Origin: an uncultured Ruminococcus sp.
Lineage (GTDB): Bacteria; Bacillota; Clostridia; Oscillospirales; Ruminococcaceae
DNA length: 64,000 bases
Direction: 5' to 3'
NCBI GenBank assembly: GCA_934435205.1
Contig: CAKSAK010000005.1
Location: 62,001-126,000 of the forward strand
Shown here: in pieces, positions 9,092 to 18,038 of the stretch
Layout of the letters: each line of letters begins with the position of its first letter
Position numbering within the stretch: the first letter of the stretch is position 1
Program-made: the position numbers and the translations under genes
Notes under the pieces: generated by a model
What the model was told of the DNA's origin: nothing
The model's database searches: none
Seen by the model: the letters and a program-made list of their open reading frames with translations, nothing else

Positions 9092-10207
9092 TTATAAGCG
9101 TTGTTCGACTTTTTTTCTATTCTTTAGAAAACCGTAGTTGTTATGGGACTCATATGTTTCTTGGTCGTCTATGTCTTCAAAACAGTCGTTCGAGTTATCT
9201 CCCCAACTGCCATAATCAGAAGATCTTGACGTATCGTCCCACCAATAATGCACTTCGTCTGCCGATATATTGGCGATCTCGGCCTGACATTCTTTCAATC
9301 TCTGCAAGTATAGCTGATAATACTTTCTGCTCTTGTCCTCTGAAATAGTAGATGTGTACTCGCCGCCGATAACTTTGAGCAGACCGTAATATCTTAACTG
9401 CGCCGATACTTTTTGCTTGCTGGGTACTACCTCAAGCTCTAGTCTGGTTTTCAGCCAATTTGTCAAAACATCAGCCTCAACGCAAAGGTAAGCGCTGTCA
9501 AAATAAAAGATGTATCGTTGCAGATATTTGTTTTTCCTTGCTTTTTTCGCTTCTTTGGAATATTCGGCAAAATCGGCGGACACAATGTCCTCTTGGTATA
9601 TGCCGAGAAGTATCTCGTTGATAAATTCTCTGCCTATCTTATTATCATCGGTCAAACAATGGTCTATCGTGTCGTTGATACAGTTTTCTATCGAGGTCTT
9701 GCATATGTTAGACAAATCGTCAATTTGCTCGTCTGTAAGATCGTGCTGTTCTTTGAGGTAGCGTTTGAAAATATCCAGCGTTATACAAAGTATCTGATAA
9801 GTACGCATTATCCGCTTTAGCTTGCCGCTATTTTCATTTCGGATATTGCAATTATCGTTCTTGTTTTTGTAATACGCCGCTTCACCGGATATTTTTTCAT
9901 AATTCCGGCACAGCCACAAGATGAAGTCTTTAAGAAACGCCATGTACTTTCCGTGTTCTTTTTTTAGTATGGTAAGCTCATCGCTGTCAAAGGCAATTTC
10001 AAGTTGAACTAACAAACACCTGTTTACTGTGCTGTTGTTTTTTATGACATATTCTGCTGTAACGATCGCTATGTTGTCAAGTTTCACCTTGACGTCTTTG
10101 TAGTGGCAGTTGCCGCTGCTTTGATTCATTTGGATGAAATCGCAGAGCTTTGCTTCGTTGGAATTTCTTATCCTCGATGATACCGTGCGATTTAAGTCAT
10201 CGACTGT
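9092..10207 (-). pseudogene. 5'-truncated large element protein (C-terminal part)
   Basis: A 345-aa frame can start at the ATG at 10,129, but the same frame is open for 26 further codons up to a stop at 10,208-10,210 and carries plausible protein sequence there (RIRNSNEAKLCDFIQMNQSS) without a start or ribosome site. I therefore read it as the C-terminal part of a larger gene cut by a deletion. The end is acidic (DDTSRSSDYGSWGD). The sequence is reminiscent of the tails of primase/helicase-like proteins carried by conjugative elements, but this is only an impression. It faces away from the rep gene. Confidence 0.5.
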
Positions 10208-10229
10208 TTAGAGTTTATCACACTAAGAC

Positions 10230-10261
10230 CCGTTAACGCAAAGATGTTAAAGGGTTAACGG
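10230..10261. repeat. Inverted repeat near rep (possible origin or operator)
   Basis: CCGTTAAC at 10,230-10,237 and GTTAACGG at 10,254-10,261, with a third related copy GTTAAAGG between them. It lies in the breakpoint region between the truncated gene and the rep side of the element. Confidence 0.35.
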
Positions 10262-10347
10262 CGAGTAAACGCCTACAAAATTTCAGACTGATTTTTATGC
10301 TATTTGTACATAAGCACCAATCTACACAAAAAGGAGGAAACATTCAA

Positions 10348-10629
10348 ATGGAAGAAACTCAGAAAAGTTCGTATCTTTCTCTTGGTATCTTTTTGAAACT
10401 CTTGTCAAGGTATACTAGAAAAGATAAGGGCATAGCAGAAAAAAGATTTTTGGGAGCAAATAATACTGTAATATCTACAACTATCTTCAAATATTTTATC
10501 TCTGCGCTTACTTTGAAATGGTATACTGATGATAATGAACGATCAGATACATTGAAGAGTCTGAACAGCAATCTGATAAATTGCAAAAAGGTGAAATGCA
10601 AATATATTCACATTGATAATTGTGCGTAA
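10348..10629 (+). CDS. Hypothetical protein, 93 aa
   Basis: Start chosen at 10,348 because AAGGAGG lies 11 bases upstream; the longer in-frame ATG at 10,297 has none. Begins MEETQKSSYLSLGIFLKLLS and ends in a Lys/Cys-rich stretch (KKVKCKYIHIDNC). No domain recognised. The abrupt end before an AT-rich intergenic region suggests it may be a truncated gene. It lies upstream of rep in the same direction. Confidence 0.45.
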   Translation: MEETQKSSYLSLGIFLKLLSRYTRKDKGIAEKRFLGANNTVISTTIFKYFISALTLKWYTDDNERSDTLKSLNSNLINCKKVKCKYIHIDNCA

Positions 10630-10923
10630 CTTAGTGCAATATATATAAGGATAAGTATTCTTGAAAAAAATGAACAGCTTAGAGCTGTAGGTCTTCCCCT
10701 TGATCCCCATGTATTCTTAATATCTATTCTTACTCTTATAAATCAGTAATAAAAGTATGATATTGTATCCGGCTAAACGGGTCTATAATAAACTGTTTAT
10801 ATTATAAATAATTGTTTTTTATTTTTATGTTGTATCAAAAAGAATTGTTTTATATTATTTTTTATTTTGATATAACATTCCTATAAAATAAAATTTTTTG
10901 CCGAAAAACAAGGAGTTGATCAA
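10630..10923. other. AT-rich intergenic region upstream of rep
   Basis: No gene seen. The right half is very AT-rich and holds the imperfect inverted pair TATCAAAA (about 10,835) and TTTTGATATA (about 10,865), so it could contain the rep promoter or a replication origin. No consensus promoter could be fixed. Confidence 0.35.
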
Positions 10924-12120
10924 ATGAAAAACAATTATTTTATAGATACTATCGAGCTGACTTATCACACTACATTTGAATATATTACAGAAAAGCTAAG
11001 CACAGTGCCAAAGAAGTGCGTAAAGAAAGGCGAATTTTATTATCCGACTTCACTTGAAGCTAACAGGTCGGGTATAGATATGAGGACGAGAAAATGTTCT
11101 AAAGGAGAACGTCATAAGAAAGGCGAGAACTACAAGATAGTTTTAAGGATAGCTACCGGAAAGATACCATATTTCAAAGACGAGGTAAAGCACGTTGAAA
11201 TGAGGGACGATCTTGATAAAATGATATACTATGTCAATGAATTTATCAAGTTCAGAATGCCTGACCTCGATATAAATGATTTTGAACTGACTAGGATAGA
11301 TATAACTAAAGACATACACAAAGTACCTGAGACAGTCATCAAGGAATACATAATACTAATGAGAAGAATGTTCGTACCTGGCAAATTTGAACTCAACGAA
11401 CAGCTTGAAAAGAACACAAAGGATTTTCGCAGAGAAGATTCGTTCAATGCTTTGATGAAAAAAGGCAGCACAAGTATAGCGGAATTTGTTGTATATAATA
11501 AAGCCCGTGCGGCAATAGATCAAGAACTTACCGCCACGGAGCTTGAATACTATAAAAATACTATGAGGCTAGAGTTAAGATGTTACAAAAGTTACATAAG
11601 AAAAATGGCGCACGAAACAACTACTATCGAGATATTGCGCCATATGTTTGATTGGAGAAGCTATTTTATCGAAAGAGAATTCTATAGGATATTTGACGTT
11701 GAAGAAAGAACGCAGTCGTTTTTGAATATCTACTGGCTGAAAAAGTACATAAAAAGAAGCATTGACGGCAAGCCTAAGCACAAAAAGTATATGATAGATC
11801 TAGCGACGATACTTGACAGAGACAGTTTGCCAAATATTACGGACGCACGATTGATATACTGCGATAAACATAATTCGTCGTTAGGCGTGATGAATTGGTT
11901 CGACGATATACACATATCGCCTGTCACTATCAAAAACAAGAATTATCCGTTTTTGCAGTCATTGAGCAGTGCACTTGGCTTTAACGACCCAACGCCGACC
12001 GATACTAGGCTGTATGAGTATCTGCTCAAAAAGACAAGAAACAGAAAATTCTATCTTAATGCGTCAGATAATTATTACGAATTTGAGGGGGGGCATAGGT
12101 GTGAGCAAGAAGAATGTTGA
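10924..12120 (+). CDS. Rep_trans-like replication initiator
   Basis: A 398-aa protein resembling rolling-circle initiators of small plasmids and Tn916-class elements (replication initiation factor family). Visible cues are FELTRIDITKDIHK at about 120-133, a hallmark stretch of that family, MRLELRCYK at about 212-220, and a basic alpha-helical C-terminal half. AAGGAGTTG lies six bases before the ATG. Its last 20 bases overlap the start of the excisionase-like gene at 12,101, so the two are translationally coupled. This implies the element could replicate as a circle. The catalytic tyrosine cannot be assigned by eye. Confidence 0.7.
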   Translation: MKNNYFIDTIELTYHTTFEYITEKLSTVPKKCVKKGEFYYPTSLEANRSGIDMRTRKCSKGERHKKGENYKIVLRIATGKIPYFKDEVKHVEMRDDLDKMIYYVNEFIKFRMPDLDINDFELTRIDITKDIHKVPETVIKEYIILMRRMFVPGKFELNEQLEKNTKDFRREDSFNALMKKGSTSIAEFVVYNKARAAIDQELTATELEYYKNTMRLELRCYKSYIRKMAHETTTIEILRHMFDWRSYFIEREFYRIFDVEERTQSFLNIYWLKKYIKRSIDGKPKHKKYMIDLATILDRDSLPNITDARLIYCDKHNSSLGVMNWFDDIHISPVTIKNKNYPFLQSLSSALGFNDPTPTDTRLYEYLLKKTRNRKFYLNASDNYYEFEGGHRCEQEEC

Positions 12121-12295
12121 AACAGAGAAATTGTTCCTTACTCTTAATGAAGCCTGCAAAATGCTGCGGCTCAGCCGACCAACTTTGGTTAAGCTTATCA
12201 AGCAGGGAAAGATAAAAGCTTTCAAGCCGAGTATCCGTGTTTGGAGGATACCTGCGGAGGAGGTTTTTAAGTTTGAGAAAAATAAGATAGGATAA
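12101..12295 (+). CDS. Excisionase / MerR-like HTH protein, 64 aa
   Basis: A DNA-binding protein of the helix-turn-helix 17 (excisionase) family: LTLNEACKMLRLSRPTLVKL followed by IKAFKPSIRVWRIPAEEV, the typical HTH plus wing. GTG start with GAGGGGGGG just upstream, overlapping the rep end. Probably regulates or aids excision or replication of the element. A related gene lies on the opposite strand directly downstream, sharing a terminator. Confidence 0.75.
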   Translation: MSKKNVETEKLFLTLNEACKMLRLSRPTLVKLIKQGKIKAFKPSIRVWRIPAEEVFKFEKNKIG

Positions 12296-12303
12296 CATAA
12301 GAA

Positions 12304-12340
12304 GCAGGCTGTTGCGTACACCACAACAGCCTGCCTTTTT
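12304..12340 (+). terminator. Terminator of rep-HTH operon
   Basis: Perfect 11-bp stem GCAGGCTGTTG / CAACAGCCTGC and TTTTT. Confidence 0.9.
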
Positions 12341-12513
12341 CACCTCTTCCTCAAAAACTCAATAACACTAAACTTGTATATCCTCCACCTGCTGCCGATC
12401 TTGAAACCCTCTATCTCCCCTGTTTTAAGATAACGGAGCATAGAGTTTTTACCTATCTTTAAAAGCTGCTGACATTCTTTAGCGGTAAGGATGTCGGGTA
12501 TATCGTCAAACAT
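12340..12513 (-). CDS. HTH_17 excisionase-family protein, 57 aa
   Basis: A small ORF found by direct translation. It reads MFDDIPDILTAKECQQLLKI near the start and later GFKIGSRWRIYKF, the standard HTH_17 pattern of AlpA/Xis-type proteins, and ends EFLRKR. The start is preceded by GGAATGATAAATT, a modest ribosome site. Convergent with the 12,101 gene. Probably a regulator of the mobile element. Confidence 0.75.
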   Translation of the reverse strand: MFDDIPDILTAKECQQLLKIGKNSMLRYLKTGEIEGFKIGSRWRIYKFSVIEFLRKR

Positions 12514-12619
12514 AATTTATCATTCCTTTCAAAAAATATCGGTTTATCTTAATGTTCGGCGGTTTTGATAAGCACTTTTCGGAAACTTACTCTTTACAAA
12601 TATACATCATCTTTGTGAA

Positions 12620-12649
12620 GTAACGCAAATGCGGAAAGGAGGGCGTTAC
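12620..12649 (+). promoter_or_regulatory. Hairpin enclosing the ribosome binding site
   Basis: GTAACGC (12,620-12,626) and GCGTTAC (12,643-12,649) form a perfect 7-bp stem whose loop holds AGGAGG (12,637-12,642). The stem ends one base before the ATG at 12,651. It is kept exactly in the second copy at 35,061-35,090 although loop bases differ. It could hide the ribosome site until opened. Confidence 0.6.
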
Positions 12650-12650
12650 G

Positions 12651-12746
12651 ATGAACAAGGCTAAAGTCATACTCGTGCTTGTGGGCAGCGTGCTGGTGGA
12701 GATAGCACAGGAGATCATCACCTACATAGCAGATAAGGACGAGTGA
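12651..12746 (+). CDS. 31-aa hydrophobic peptide, copy 1
   Basis: MNKAKVILVLVGSVLVEIAQ begins the peptide and IADKDE ends it: one amphipathic or membrane helix with a charged tail. It has a very strong ribosome site inside a hairpin and is followed by its own terminator. A second copy (35,092-35,187) differs by three conservative or charge substitutions and some silent changes, so the frame appears preserved. Size and shape recall type I toxins or small regulatory membrane peptides, but no family is recognised. Confidence 0.6.
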   Translation: MNKAKVILVLVGSVLVEIAQEIITYIADKDE

Positions 12747-12753
12747 ACACCAT

Positions 12754-12784
12754 AGGCAGGCTTTCGGGTCTGCCTTTAATTTTT
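12754..12784 (+). terminator. Terminator after the 31-aa peptide
   Basis: Stem AGGCAG / CTGCCT with GC-rich interior, then TTTAATTTTT. Repeated at about 35,195-35,226. Confidence 0.7.
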
Positions 12785-12800
12785 GTAAAGGAGTTTTAAA

Positions 12801-12992
12801 ATGAGCGAACTTACCCATTGCAGCATTTGCGGCTGCGCTTTAGAGGACGAGGCGGAATGCTATGAAGTCGAAAACGAGATACTTTGTCAGGATTGCTACG
12901 ATAACGAAACTGTGGTATGCGACCATTGCGGCGAACGCCTCACCTATTCCTCTATCACCATAACCATAGGCGGAGTGCAGTTAGTGGAATAG
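12801..12992 (+). CDS. LIM-like zinc-ribbon protein, probably truncated (63 aa)
   Basis: CSICGCALEDE, ILCQDCYDN and VVCDHCGERL give three CxxC knuckles as in the small LIM/zinc-ribbon proteins common in Ruminococcus mobile elements; the expected further CxxC pairs are missing. The last 49 bases overlap the 3' end of the sigma-factor gene on the other strand, an unusual tail-to-tail overlap that points to a deletion joining the two. RBS AAGGAG is nine bases before the start; the same leader and first codons drive a different gene at 35,242. Confidence 0.65.
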   Translation: MSELTHCSICGCALEDEAECYEVENEILCQDCYDNETVVCDHCGERLTYSSITITIGGVQLVE

Positions 12993-14560
12993 AAATCACC
13001 CTTTTTCACAGCCTCTTTGATAGTCGCCACAGGTATGGCGAAGGATTGATACTTTCTGATCTCAGAAATGCGTGTGCTTAGATGCTTGGGAACATCAATT
13101 TTTATCTTAGGCATTATTTCTTTGATAAGCGGCTCACATATATCGACAAACTTGTATATACGTTCTATCCGCAGCTTTTCGATCTCATCATATTTTTGCT
13201 TGGTGATAACGGGTATATCAAGTTTCGGTTTGCCATTTTCCATACGCAGTATCCTGCATTCGACAAGAAGCGGTATATTGTTTAGATACCAAGGGTCAAT
13301 GCCTGTGTAATTAAATGGTATGCCTTTGTAAATAACGTACAGCATTTTCATAAGTATCTCATCATCAAGTGTTTTTTCGCCGTGCTGATATTTGTTGAGA
13401 TCGGGCTGTGCGTCATAAATGTGCAGATCGACTGATCTTGAGTTGAAAAAGTTTTTTTCGTAAGACCTTCTTTCACCACCGTAACAATACTTAGCGGCCG
13501 GATATTTTTCGAAGTCAAAATCAAGTGGATACTGATTGCCAAAAGCTATCCATTTTCCTCCGTCGGGACGGAGTGGATATTCTTCTTTTGACGGTACTAT
13601 CTTCTGAAGTGTTTGATATAGTCCATTTGAAAAAAGATGCAGAACAAAATAATATTCAAGCTTGCGCTGTTCGCTTTCGGTAAGGTCTAGATCGGCGGTA
13701 TGATTTTTTATCTCTTTTAGAAATTCGCTGAAAAAGCCCCATATGGTGTCATAGTGTTTGTGTGCAAAATTAATTTGAACATCAAGATTTTGCAAAGTCT
13801 GTTCGGGAGTTATTATCATAAAATCTGTAAAGACCTTGCTGCCTTTTCGCTTCATAAGTTCTGCACTTACAAGGGCGTTTACTGCGCCTTCAATGTACGC
13901 TGTCGGAATACCCAGCGCAAGGGCGATCTCGATGCAGGTTACCGGTTTTTGATATGCAGTTATGAGTATATTTTGTTTTAGCATATCTCCGTCAACTAAT
14001 GACCACGGCTCGCCATTAAGCCCCATACAGCCGTTGCAGGTGACGTCAAGGCGTTCGGGTCGGTAACTTTGCTTTTCGTAACGCTCCATAGAATCAAATC
14101 CTTTCTTCATCTGTTCTCTGCCTGTGGATAGCCTTGACAGTACCGTTCCTTTTGGGATACCCAGCTTGTCCGCGATACTTTGTACTTTTTCGCCTTCAAG
14201 ATAATGACGGACGATCACCTCACGATATTTTTCCGACAGATAAGCGACCTCACGGCGTACCTTATCGGCGCTTGGGCGTCCGTCGTTTTCCTCTCTAAAT
14301 TCGGGAAAGTTAGGAATATCTTCGGATACAAGATTTATGCTTACTGTTGGCAGCTTATATTTTCGGCGTAGCATATCGTAATACTTGTGGTTCAGTACCG
14401 AGGACAGCCATTTTTTCATATCCTTTATTTCAGTTTGACAATTTAGTGCGGCAAGCAAAGTTTCGCTTGTCAAGTCCTCTGCCTCCTCAAAGTTTTCACA
14501 TTTTTTCAATGCAACAGAAAACAGGTATTCAATAATGTTTTCAATGTCATTTATTTGCAT
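12944..14560 (-). CDS. ECF-like sigma factor with long C-terminal extension
   Basis: Start at 14,560 (MQINDIENIIEY) has GAGGTG seven bases upstream; the longer ATG at 14,677 has none. Region 2-like sequence (EEAEDLTSETLLAAL) and region 4 HTH (EKYREVIVRHYLEGEKVQSI, GTVLSRLSTGREQ) mark an ECF-type sigma-70 factor. These take about 180 residues. The remaining 350 residues are not a normal sigma domain; they contain a winged-helix-like stretch (PVTCIEIALALGIPTAYIEG) after a CNGCMG motif and Trp/Tyr-rich segments. Long C-terminal extensions are known in some ECF groups as sensory parts. Stop overlaps the zinc-ribbon gene. Confidence 0.75.
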   Translation of the reverse strand: MQINDIENIIEYLFSVALKKCENFEEAEDLTSETLLAALNCQTEIKDMKKWLSSVLNHKYYDMLRRKYKLPTVSINLVSEDIPNFPEFREENDGRPSADKVRREVAYLSEKYREVIVRHYLEGEKVQSIADKLGIPKGTVLSRLSTGREQMKKGFDSMERYEKQSYRPERLDVTCNGCMGLNGEPWSLVDGDMLKQNILITAYQKPVTCIEIALALGIPTAYIEGAVNALVSAELMKRKGSKVFTDFMIITPEQTLQNLDVQINFAHKHYDTIWGFFSEFLKEIKNHTADLDLTESEQRKLEYYFVLHLFSNGLYQTLQKIVPSKEEYPLRPDGGKWIAFGNQYPLDFDFEKYPAAKYCYGGERRSYEKNFFNSRSVDLHIYDAQPDLNKYQHGEKTLDDEILMKMLYVIYKGIPFNYTGIDPWYLNNIPLLVECRILRMENGKPKLDIPVITKQKYDEIEKLRIERIYKFVDICEPLIKEIMPKIKIDVPKHLSTRISEIRKYQSFAIPVATIKEAVKKGDFYSTNCTPPMVMVIEE

Positions 14561-14684
14561 ATTACACCTCGTTTGAAAGCTTTCACTTATAAGTCGCAGA
14601 ATTTTGATTTGATTCGGTGATTTTATGATAATATTTTTTTGGTGAGATGTCAATGTGCAGAAAAAATTCCTGCACATTTATCAT

Positions 14685-14807
14685 ATGCAGGAATGTCCTG
14701 AGGCTAATCTTGAATATTTCATACCGACCGACGTGGAGGTAAACGGCAGGGCGTATATGATCGACGATGTGGATCATATTACGCTGATGTTGGCGGAGGA
14801 GTATTGA
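14685..14807 (+). pseudogene. 40-aa remnant of an unknown gene
   Basis: ATG at 14,685 opens a 40-codon frame reading MQECPEANLEYFIPTDVEVN, then YMIDDVDHITLMLAEEY. It looks like well-formed protein sequence but has no ribosome site, and it is directly followed by a terminator. I read it as the 3' remnant of a larger gene whose body was deleted. No family recognised. Confidence 0.4.
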
Positions 14808-14817
14808 ATTGAAAATG

Positions 14818-14853
14818 AATCACAGCTTTAGAGGGGGGCTGTGATTTTTTTTC
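14818..14853 (+). terminator. Intrinsic terminator
   Basis: Stem AATCACAGC / GCTGTGATT followed by eight T. Confidence 0.85.
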
Positions 14854-14953
14854 TGAACTCACCTCCCATGTACCTATTTACCTTATAATCATGCTTCAAA
14901 GTGTCGGTCTTGTCTACGTGGCAGACGTATAAATTTACCTCTTCCCTTTTCAC
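14828..14953 (-). CDS. Possible 41-aa protein coupled to the XRE gene
   Basis: A GTG start overlaps the XRE stop codon (GTGA) and opens a 41-codon frame: begins MKREEVNLYVCHVDKTDTLK, ends KKITAPL. It would be translated by re-initiation. Its 3' end runs into the opposite-strand terminator. Could be chance. Confidence 0.3.
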   Translation of the reverse strand: MKREEVNLYVCHVDKTDTLKHDYKVNRYMGGEFRKKITAPL

Positions 14954-15288
14954 CTCCTATTCCCATTAGCCAGATCATTAACAATATCCGCAATGTTCTC
15001 CAGCTGCTTTTTGTTGAGCTTTTTTAGGTCTGAGATCAGCTTGCTCAGCTCTTTCGGCTGCTCGGCGTCGGCGTCGAAAAACTCCTGCGGCGTAATGTCC
15101 AGATACTCGCAGATATAAAAGAAAGAGGTCATAGAGGGCAGGGCTTTTCCCGTTTCGATATTGTTTATATACCCCGCGTTCTGTCCAATAGATAAACTCA
15201 TATCCCTTGCGGAAACACCTTTCTGTGTGCGAAGTTTTGAGATCCTCAAAGCAAAATTATTGTCATACATGAATTTGTTCTCGTACAT
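14950..15288 (-). CDS. XRE-family transcriptional regulator
   Basis: A 112-aa repressor-type protein: lambda-Cro-like HTH at residues about 15-70 (ALRISKLRTQKGVSARDMSL, SIGQNAGYINNIETGKALPS, YICEYLDITPQEFFD), then a short coiled C-terminal helix for dimerisation (KLISDLKKLNKKQLENIADI). Start at 15,288 is preferred to the ATG at 15,303 because GGGGGTG then falls at the right distance. It is divergent from the GTPase operon, so it probably controls both promoters through the direct repeats at 15,372-15,419. Confidence 0.85.
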   Translation of the reverse strand: MYENKFMYDNNFALRISKLRTQKGVSARDMSLSIGQNAGYINNIETGKALPSMTSFFYICEYLDITPQEFFDADAEQPKELSKLISDLKKLNKKQLENIADIVNDLANGNRR

Positions 15289-15371
15289 TATTTGCACCCC
15301 CATATATAATATTTTATCCTATATCATTATGCATTGTGTCGGAATTTTTCCTATAAAGGGGTTGAAATATG

Positions 15372-15419
15372 TGAAATAATATGATATAATGATGTAAAGT
15401 ATTTGAAATAATATGATAT
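15372..15419. promoter_or_regulatory. Direct repeats, candidate XRE operator
   Basis: The 16-mer TGAAATAATATGATAT occurs at 15,372-15,387 and again at 15,404-15,419, exactly 32 bp (about three helical turns) apart, in the divergent region between the XRE gene and the GTPase operon. Confidence 0.5.
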
Positions 15420-15606
15420 TTGTATAAGAAGCGGATTGTGCCATGCTTTTTGTTAAAATAAAAAAATATCTTACGAAAACGTTATACTAAGCAGCCAGCT
15501 TAACAAAAGTGAAAAAGAATGTGTTATAATTAACATACAAAAACGTATTATTATGTCAGTTATAGTTGATAATTGACAAATCAATAAGGAAAAGGAGTTT
15601 TTTGAC

Positions 15607-16860
15607 ATGAACGAAAACATCAACAAGAAATTTGACGTAAAAAACTTTGACTATGATAAGTGCTATGAAGAAGTAAAGGAAAATGCTTCAAAAAATATCA
15701 ATATCATAGTGTGCGGAGCTACCGGAGTTGGCAAAAGCAGCCTTATAAACGACTTCTTCGAGTTTGATAAGGATAGTGCTGCGCCTGTCGGAAGCAGCGG
15801 AAAGCCGCAGACAAGGGGTATTCACGAATATCGTTCGAAGAGTATTACCCTGTTCGACACTGAGGGCTACGAGGTAGAAAGCTCGTCTACGCCGGAAAAC
15901 AGCGCTTTTTACAAAAATATAATCGACCTGATCGACGAACGCAAAAATACATATCCTGCGGATTTTGGTATGCACATTCACGAGGTTTGGTACTGCATAA
16001 ATAACCGCTTCATGGATCTCGATGAAAGGCTGATAAAAGACATACAGGCGAGAAATATCCCCGTGTGCGTTATTATTACAAAGGTGGATAACCTTGACGA
16101 AAACGAGGTCGCTCAGATAAAGGACGCTGTAGGCGAAGCCGGAAAACGAAACAGAATAAACGGCATTGAGGTGTTTACCTATTCTACTAACAGCGATCTT
16201 GGCGACGAGTATGTGCAGAAATCTGAGATAAACAGCTGGGCACATCATAATCTTGACGACTACCTCAGAGAAAGCTTTATTCCATCGCTCAAAAAAGCGC
16301 AGGGTCAAATGGCAGAAATGATGATAAAGCACAAGATACCGAAATACGCGGCTGTAGCCGCAGGTACAGTTGCGGCTACATCGTTTGTCCCCGTGCCGTT
16401 TTCCGATTCGGTACCGCTTATGGGCATACAGGTAAAAATGGCGATGGATATTTTAAGCTGCTACGGAATAGATAATGATATGAATGGCGTTGTGAAAAAT
16501 TTAGCCGGAGCGGGCGCAGTTTCTTATATAGGAAAAACGCTGGCTTCTCAGTTGCTTTCGGTGATCCCATTTGTCGGCGGCGCGGCGAAAGCCACGGTAA
16601 ATGTTTCAGTGGCAACTACTGTTACGGCTACCCTCGGCGTTGCGATAACGAAGATCTGCGAGGAATACACTAAAGCCTGCATAGAGAACGGCGGCTCGAA
16701 AGACCTTATGATCACCAAAATTTCCGACTACTTTACTGTTGAAAATCTGAAAAAGGTAATGAAAGAGATCAGCAAGGGCAAGGATCAGAAAATTGTAGAG
16801 AGAATAGTAAAAGCTGTAGTTGATATGTTCAAGGATACGGAAAAAGGAGCAAGAAAATAA
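15607..16860 (+). CDS. GTPase A with C-terminal DUF697-like membrane domain
   Basis: A dynamin/Era-like P-loop GTPase: G1 GATGVGKSS at 37-45, G3 DTEG at 85-88, G4 ITKVD at 158-162. After residue 230 comes a hydrophobic, Ala/Val-rich domain with the DUF697/YcjF signature (SFVPVPFSDSVPLMGIQVKM), probably membrane associated, and a charged helical end. First gene of an operon: its stop TAA overlaps the next ATG. RBS AAAAGGAG. The pair of non-identical GTPases suggests a heteromeric partner arrangement, possibly anti-phage or membrane-stress related; this is inference. No bacterial housekeeping GTPase matches. Confidence 0.8.
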   Translation: MNENINKKFDVKNFDYDKCYEEVKENASKNINIIVCGATGVGKSSLINDFFEFDKDSAAPVGSSGKPQTRGIHEYRSKSITLFDTEGYEVESSSTPENSAFYKNIIDLIDERKNTYPADFGMHIHEVWYCINNRFMDLDERLIKDIQARNIPVCVIITKVDNLDENEVAQIKDAVGEAGKRNRINGIEVFTYSTNSDLGDEYVQKSEINSWAHHNLDDYLRESFIPSLKKAQGQMAEMMIKHKIPKYAAVAAGTVAATSFVPVPFSDSVPLMGIQVKMAMDILSCYGIDNDMNGVVKNLAGAGAVSYIGKTLASQLLSVIPFVGGAAKATVNVSVATTVTATLGVAITKICEEYTKACIENGGSKDLMITKISDYFTVENLKKVMKEISKGKDQKIVERIVKAVVDMFKDTEKGARK

Positions 16861-18026
16861 TGGAAGGTGACAAGATAAAAACTAATATACTGATAGCCGG
16901 CAAATCGGGCGTTGGCAAAAGCAGTCTGCTGAATTACATATTTGGCGAAGAGGTCGCGGAGACGGGTGCAGGAAAGCCCGTGACGGCTGAGGGTCTGCAC
17001 GAATATTCTTTCGAGCTGAAAGATAACGACCGCATATCTTTTTCAATATGCGACAGCTGGGGTCTTGAACCTGACAAGGCGGACGAATGGCACAAGCAGA
17101 TAATAGACAAAGTAGCGGAGTACGACAAGCACTCTATCAACGAATGGTTCAGTACAATAATCTACTGCCTTAGCGCCGACTCTGACAGAGTGGAAGATTT
17201 TGAGATAAGCATAATAAACGACCTTATAGCTGAGAAAAACAACGTAAACGTTGTGATAACGCACTGCAAGTCTGAGGACGATGACAGAGCTAAGCGCATG
17301 AAAAAGCGCATAGTTGAAGACGGCGGCGTTTCGGCTGACTCGGTGATATTCGTGAACAACTATGAGAAAAAGCTTATTTCGGGCGAGGTAAAGAAGTTCG
17401 GACGCGAAGAGGTAGTAAACTGCATTATCCGCAATCTTTGGAACAATTACAAGGTAAAAGTGCCGTATAAAATAAAAGAGCACGCCAACGAAATGTTTCG
17501 CAGCGAGCACGATAAGCTTCATAATATGGTGGCAAGTACAAGCTTTGTTCTGCGAAAGCATCATAAGCTGGATGAATTTGAAGAGAAGATAAATGATGAA
17601 TTCAGCGTGTTCGTTATAAAGTCTGTAATGAAACTAAATAGCGAGTTTAACGATGCGTATAATTATTATCAGCAGCTGTCAAAAGAGTATTACACGATCG
17701 TTTTTGGTATGGATACGTTAAAACTGCTGAACGACCCGATAATGTTTTTCGACGCAACAAAGGCTTTCGAAGAAGAAGTAAGTCAGCAGGTGGAAAGGAT
17801 CGCCGAATCAACGGGAAAAATACTGAAATTCATGAACCAGGATGTTACCAAAGAGCTTATGAAAAAGCTTTTTGCAGAGATAAAGATAAACGTAAAGACG
17901 GCAAAAGCTATCAAAAATGACCTTCATGAAACGGTGGACAAGTACATTGTAAGAACGAAAGGCGTAGTTTTTGAAGAGATCGAGAAAACTGAGGAAAAAC
18001 TGCTCGCTATTGAGATCAAGATATAG
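16860..18026 (+). CDS. GTPase B, partner of GTPase A
   Basis: A 388-aa GTPase with G1 AGKSGVGKSS (13-22), G3 DSWG (65-68) and a degenerate G4 region VITHCKSED (132-140) in place of NKxD. The C-terminal 190 residues are alpha-helical and soluble in character, ending in a coiled coil (EEIEKTEEKLLAIEIK). Starts within the stop of GTPase A (TAATG), so the proteins are made in a fixed ratio. A segment covering residues about 183-282 recurs with around 90% identity in the chimeric ORF at 35,242-35,559. Followed 12 bases later by a lipoprotein gene. Confidence 0.8.
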   Translation: MEGDKIKTNILIAGKSGVGKSSLLNYIFGEEVAETGAGKPVTAEGLHEYSFELKDNDRISFSICDSWGLEPDKADEWHKQIIDKVAEYDKHSINEWFSTIIYCLSADSDRVEDFEISIINDLIAEKNNVNVVITHCKSEDDDRAKRMKKRIVEDGGVSADSVIFVNNYEKKLISGEVKKFGREEVVNCIIRNLWNNYKVKVPYKIKEHANEMFRSEHDKLHNMVASTSFVLRKHHKLDEFEEKINDEFSVFVIKSVMKLNSEFNDAYNYYQQLSKEYYTIVFGMDTLKLLNDPIMFFDATKAFEEEVSQQVERIAESTGKILKFMNQDVTKELMKKLFAEIKINVKTAKAIKNDLHETVDKYIVRTKGVVFEEIEKTEEKLLAIEIKI

Positions 18027-18038
18027 GGGGATCACCAA

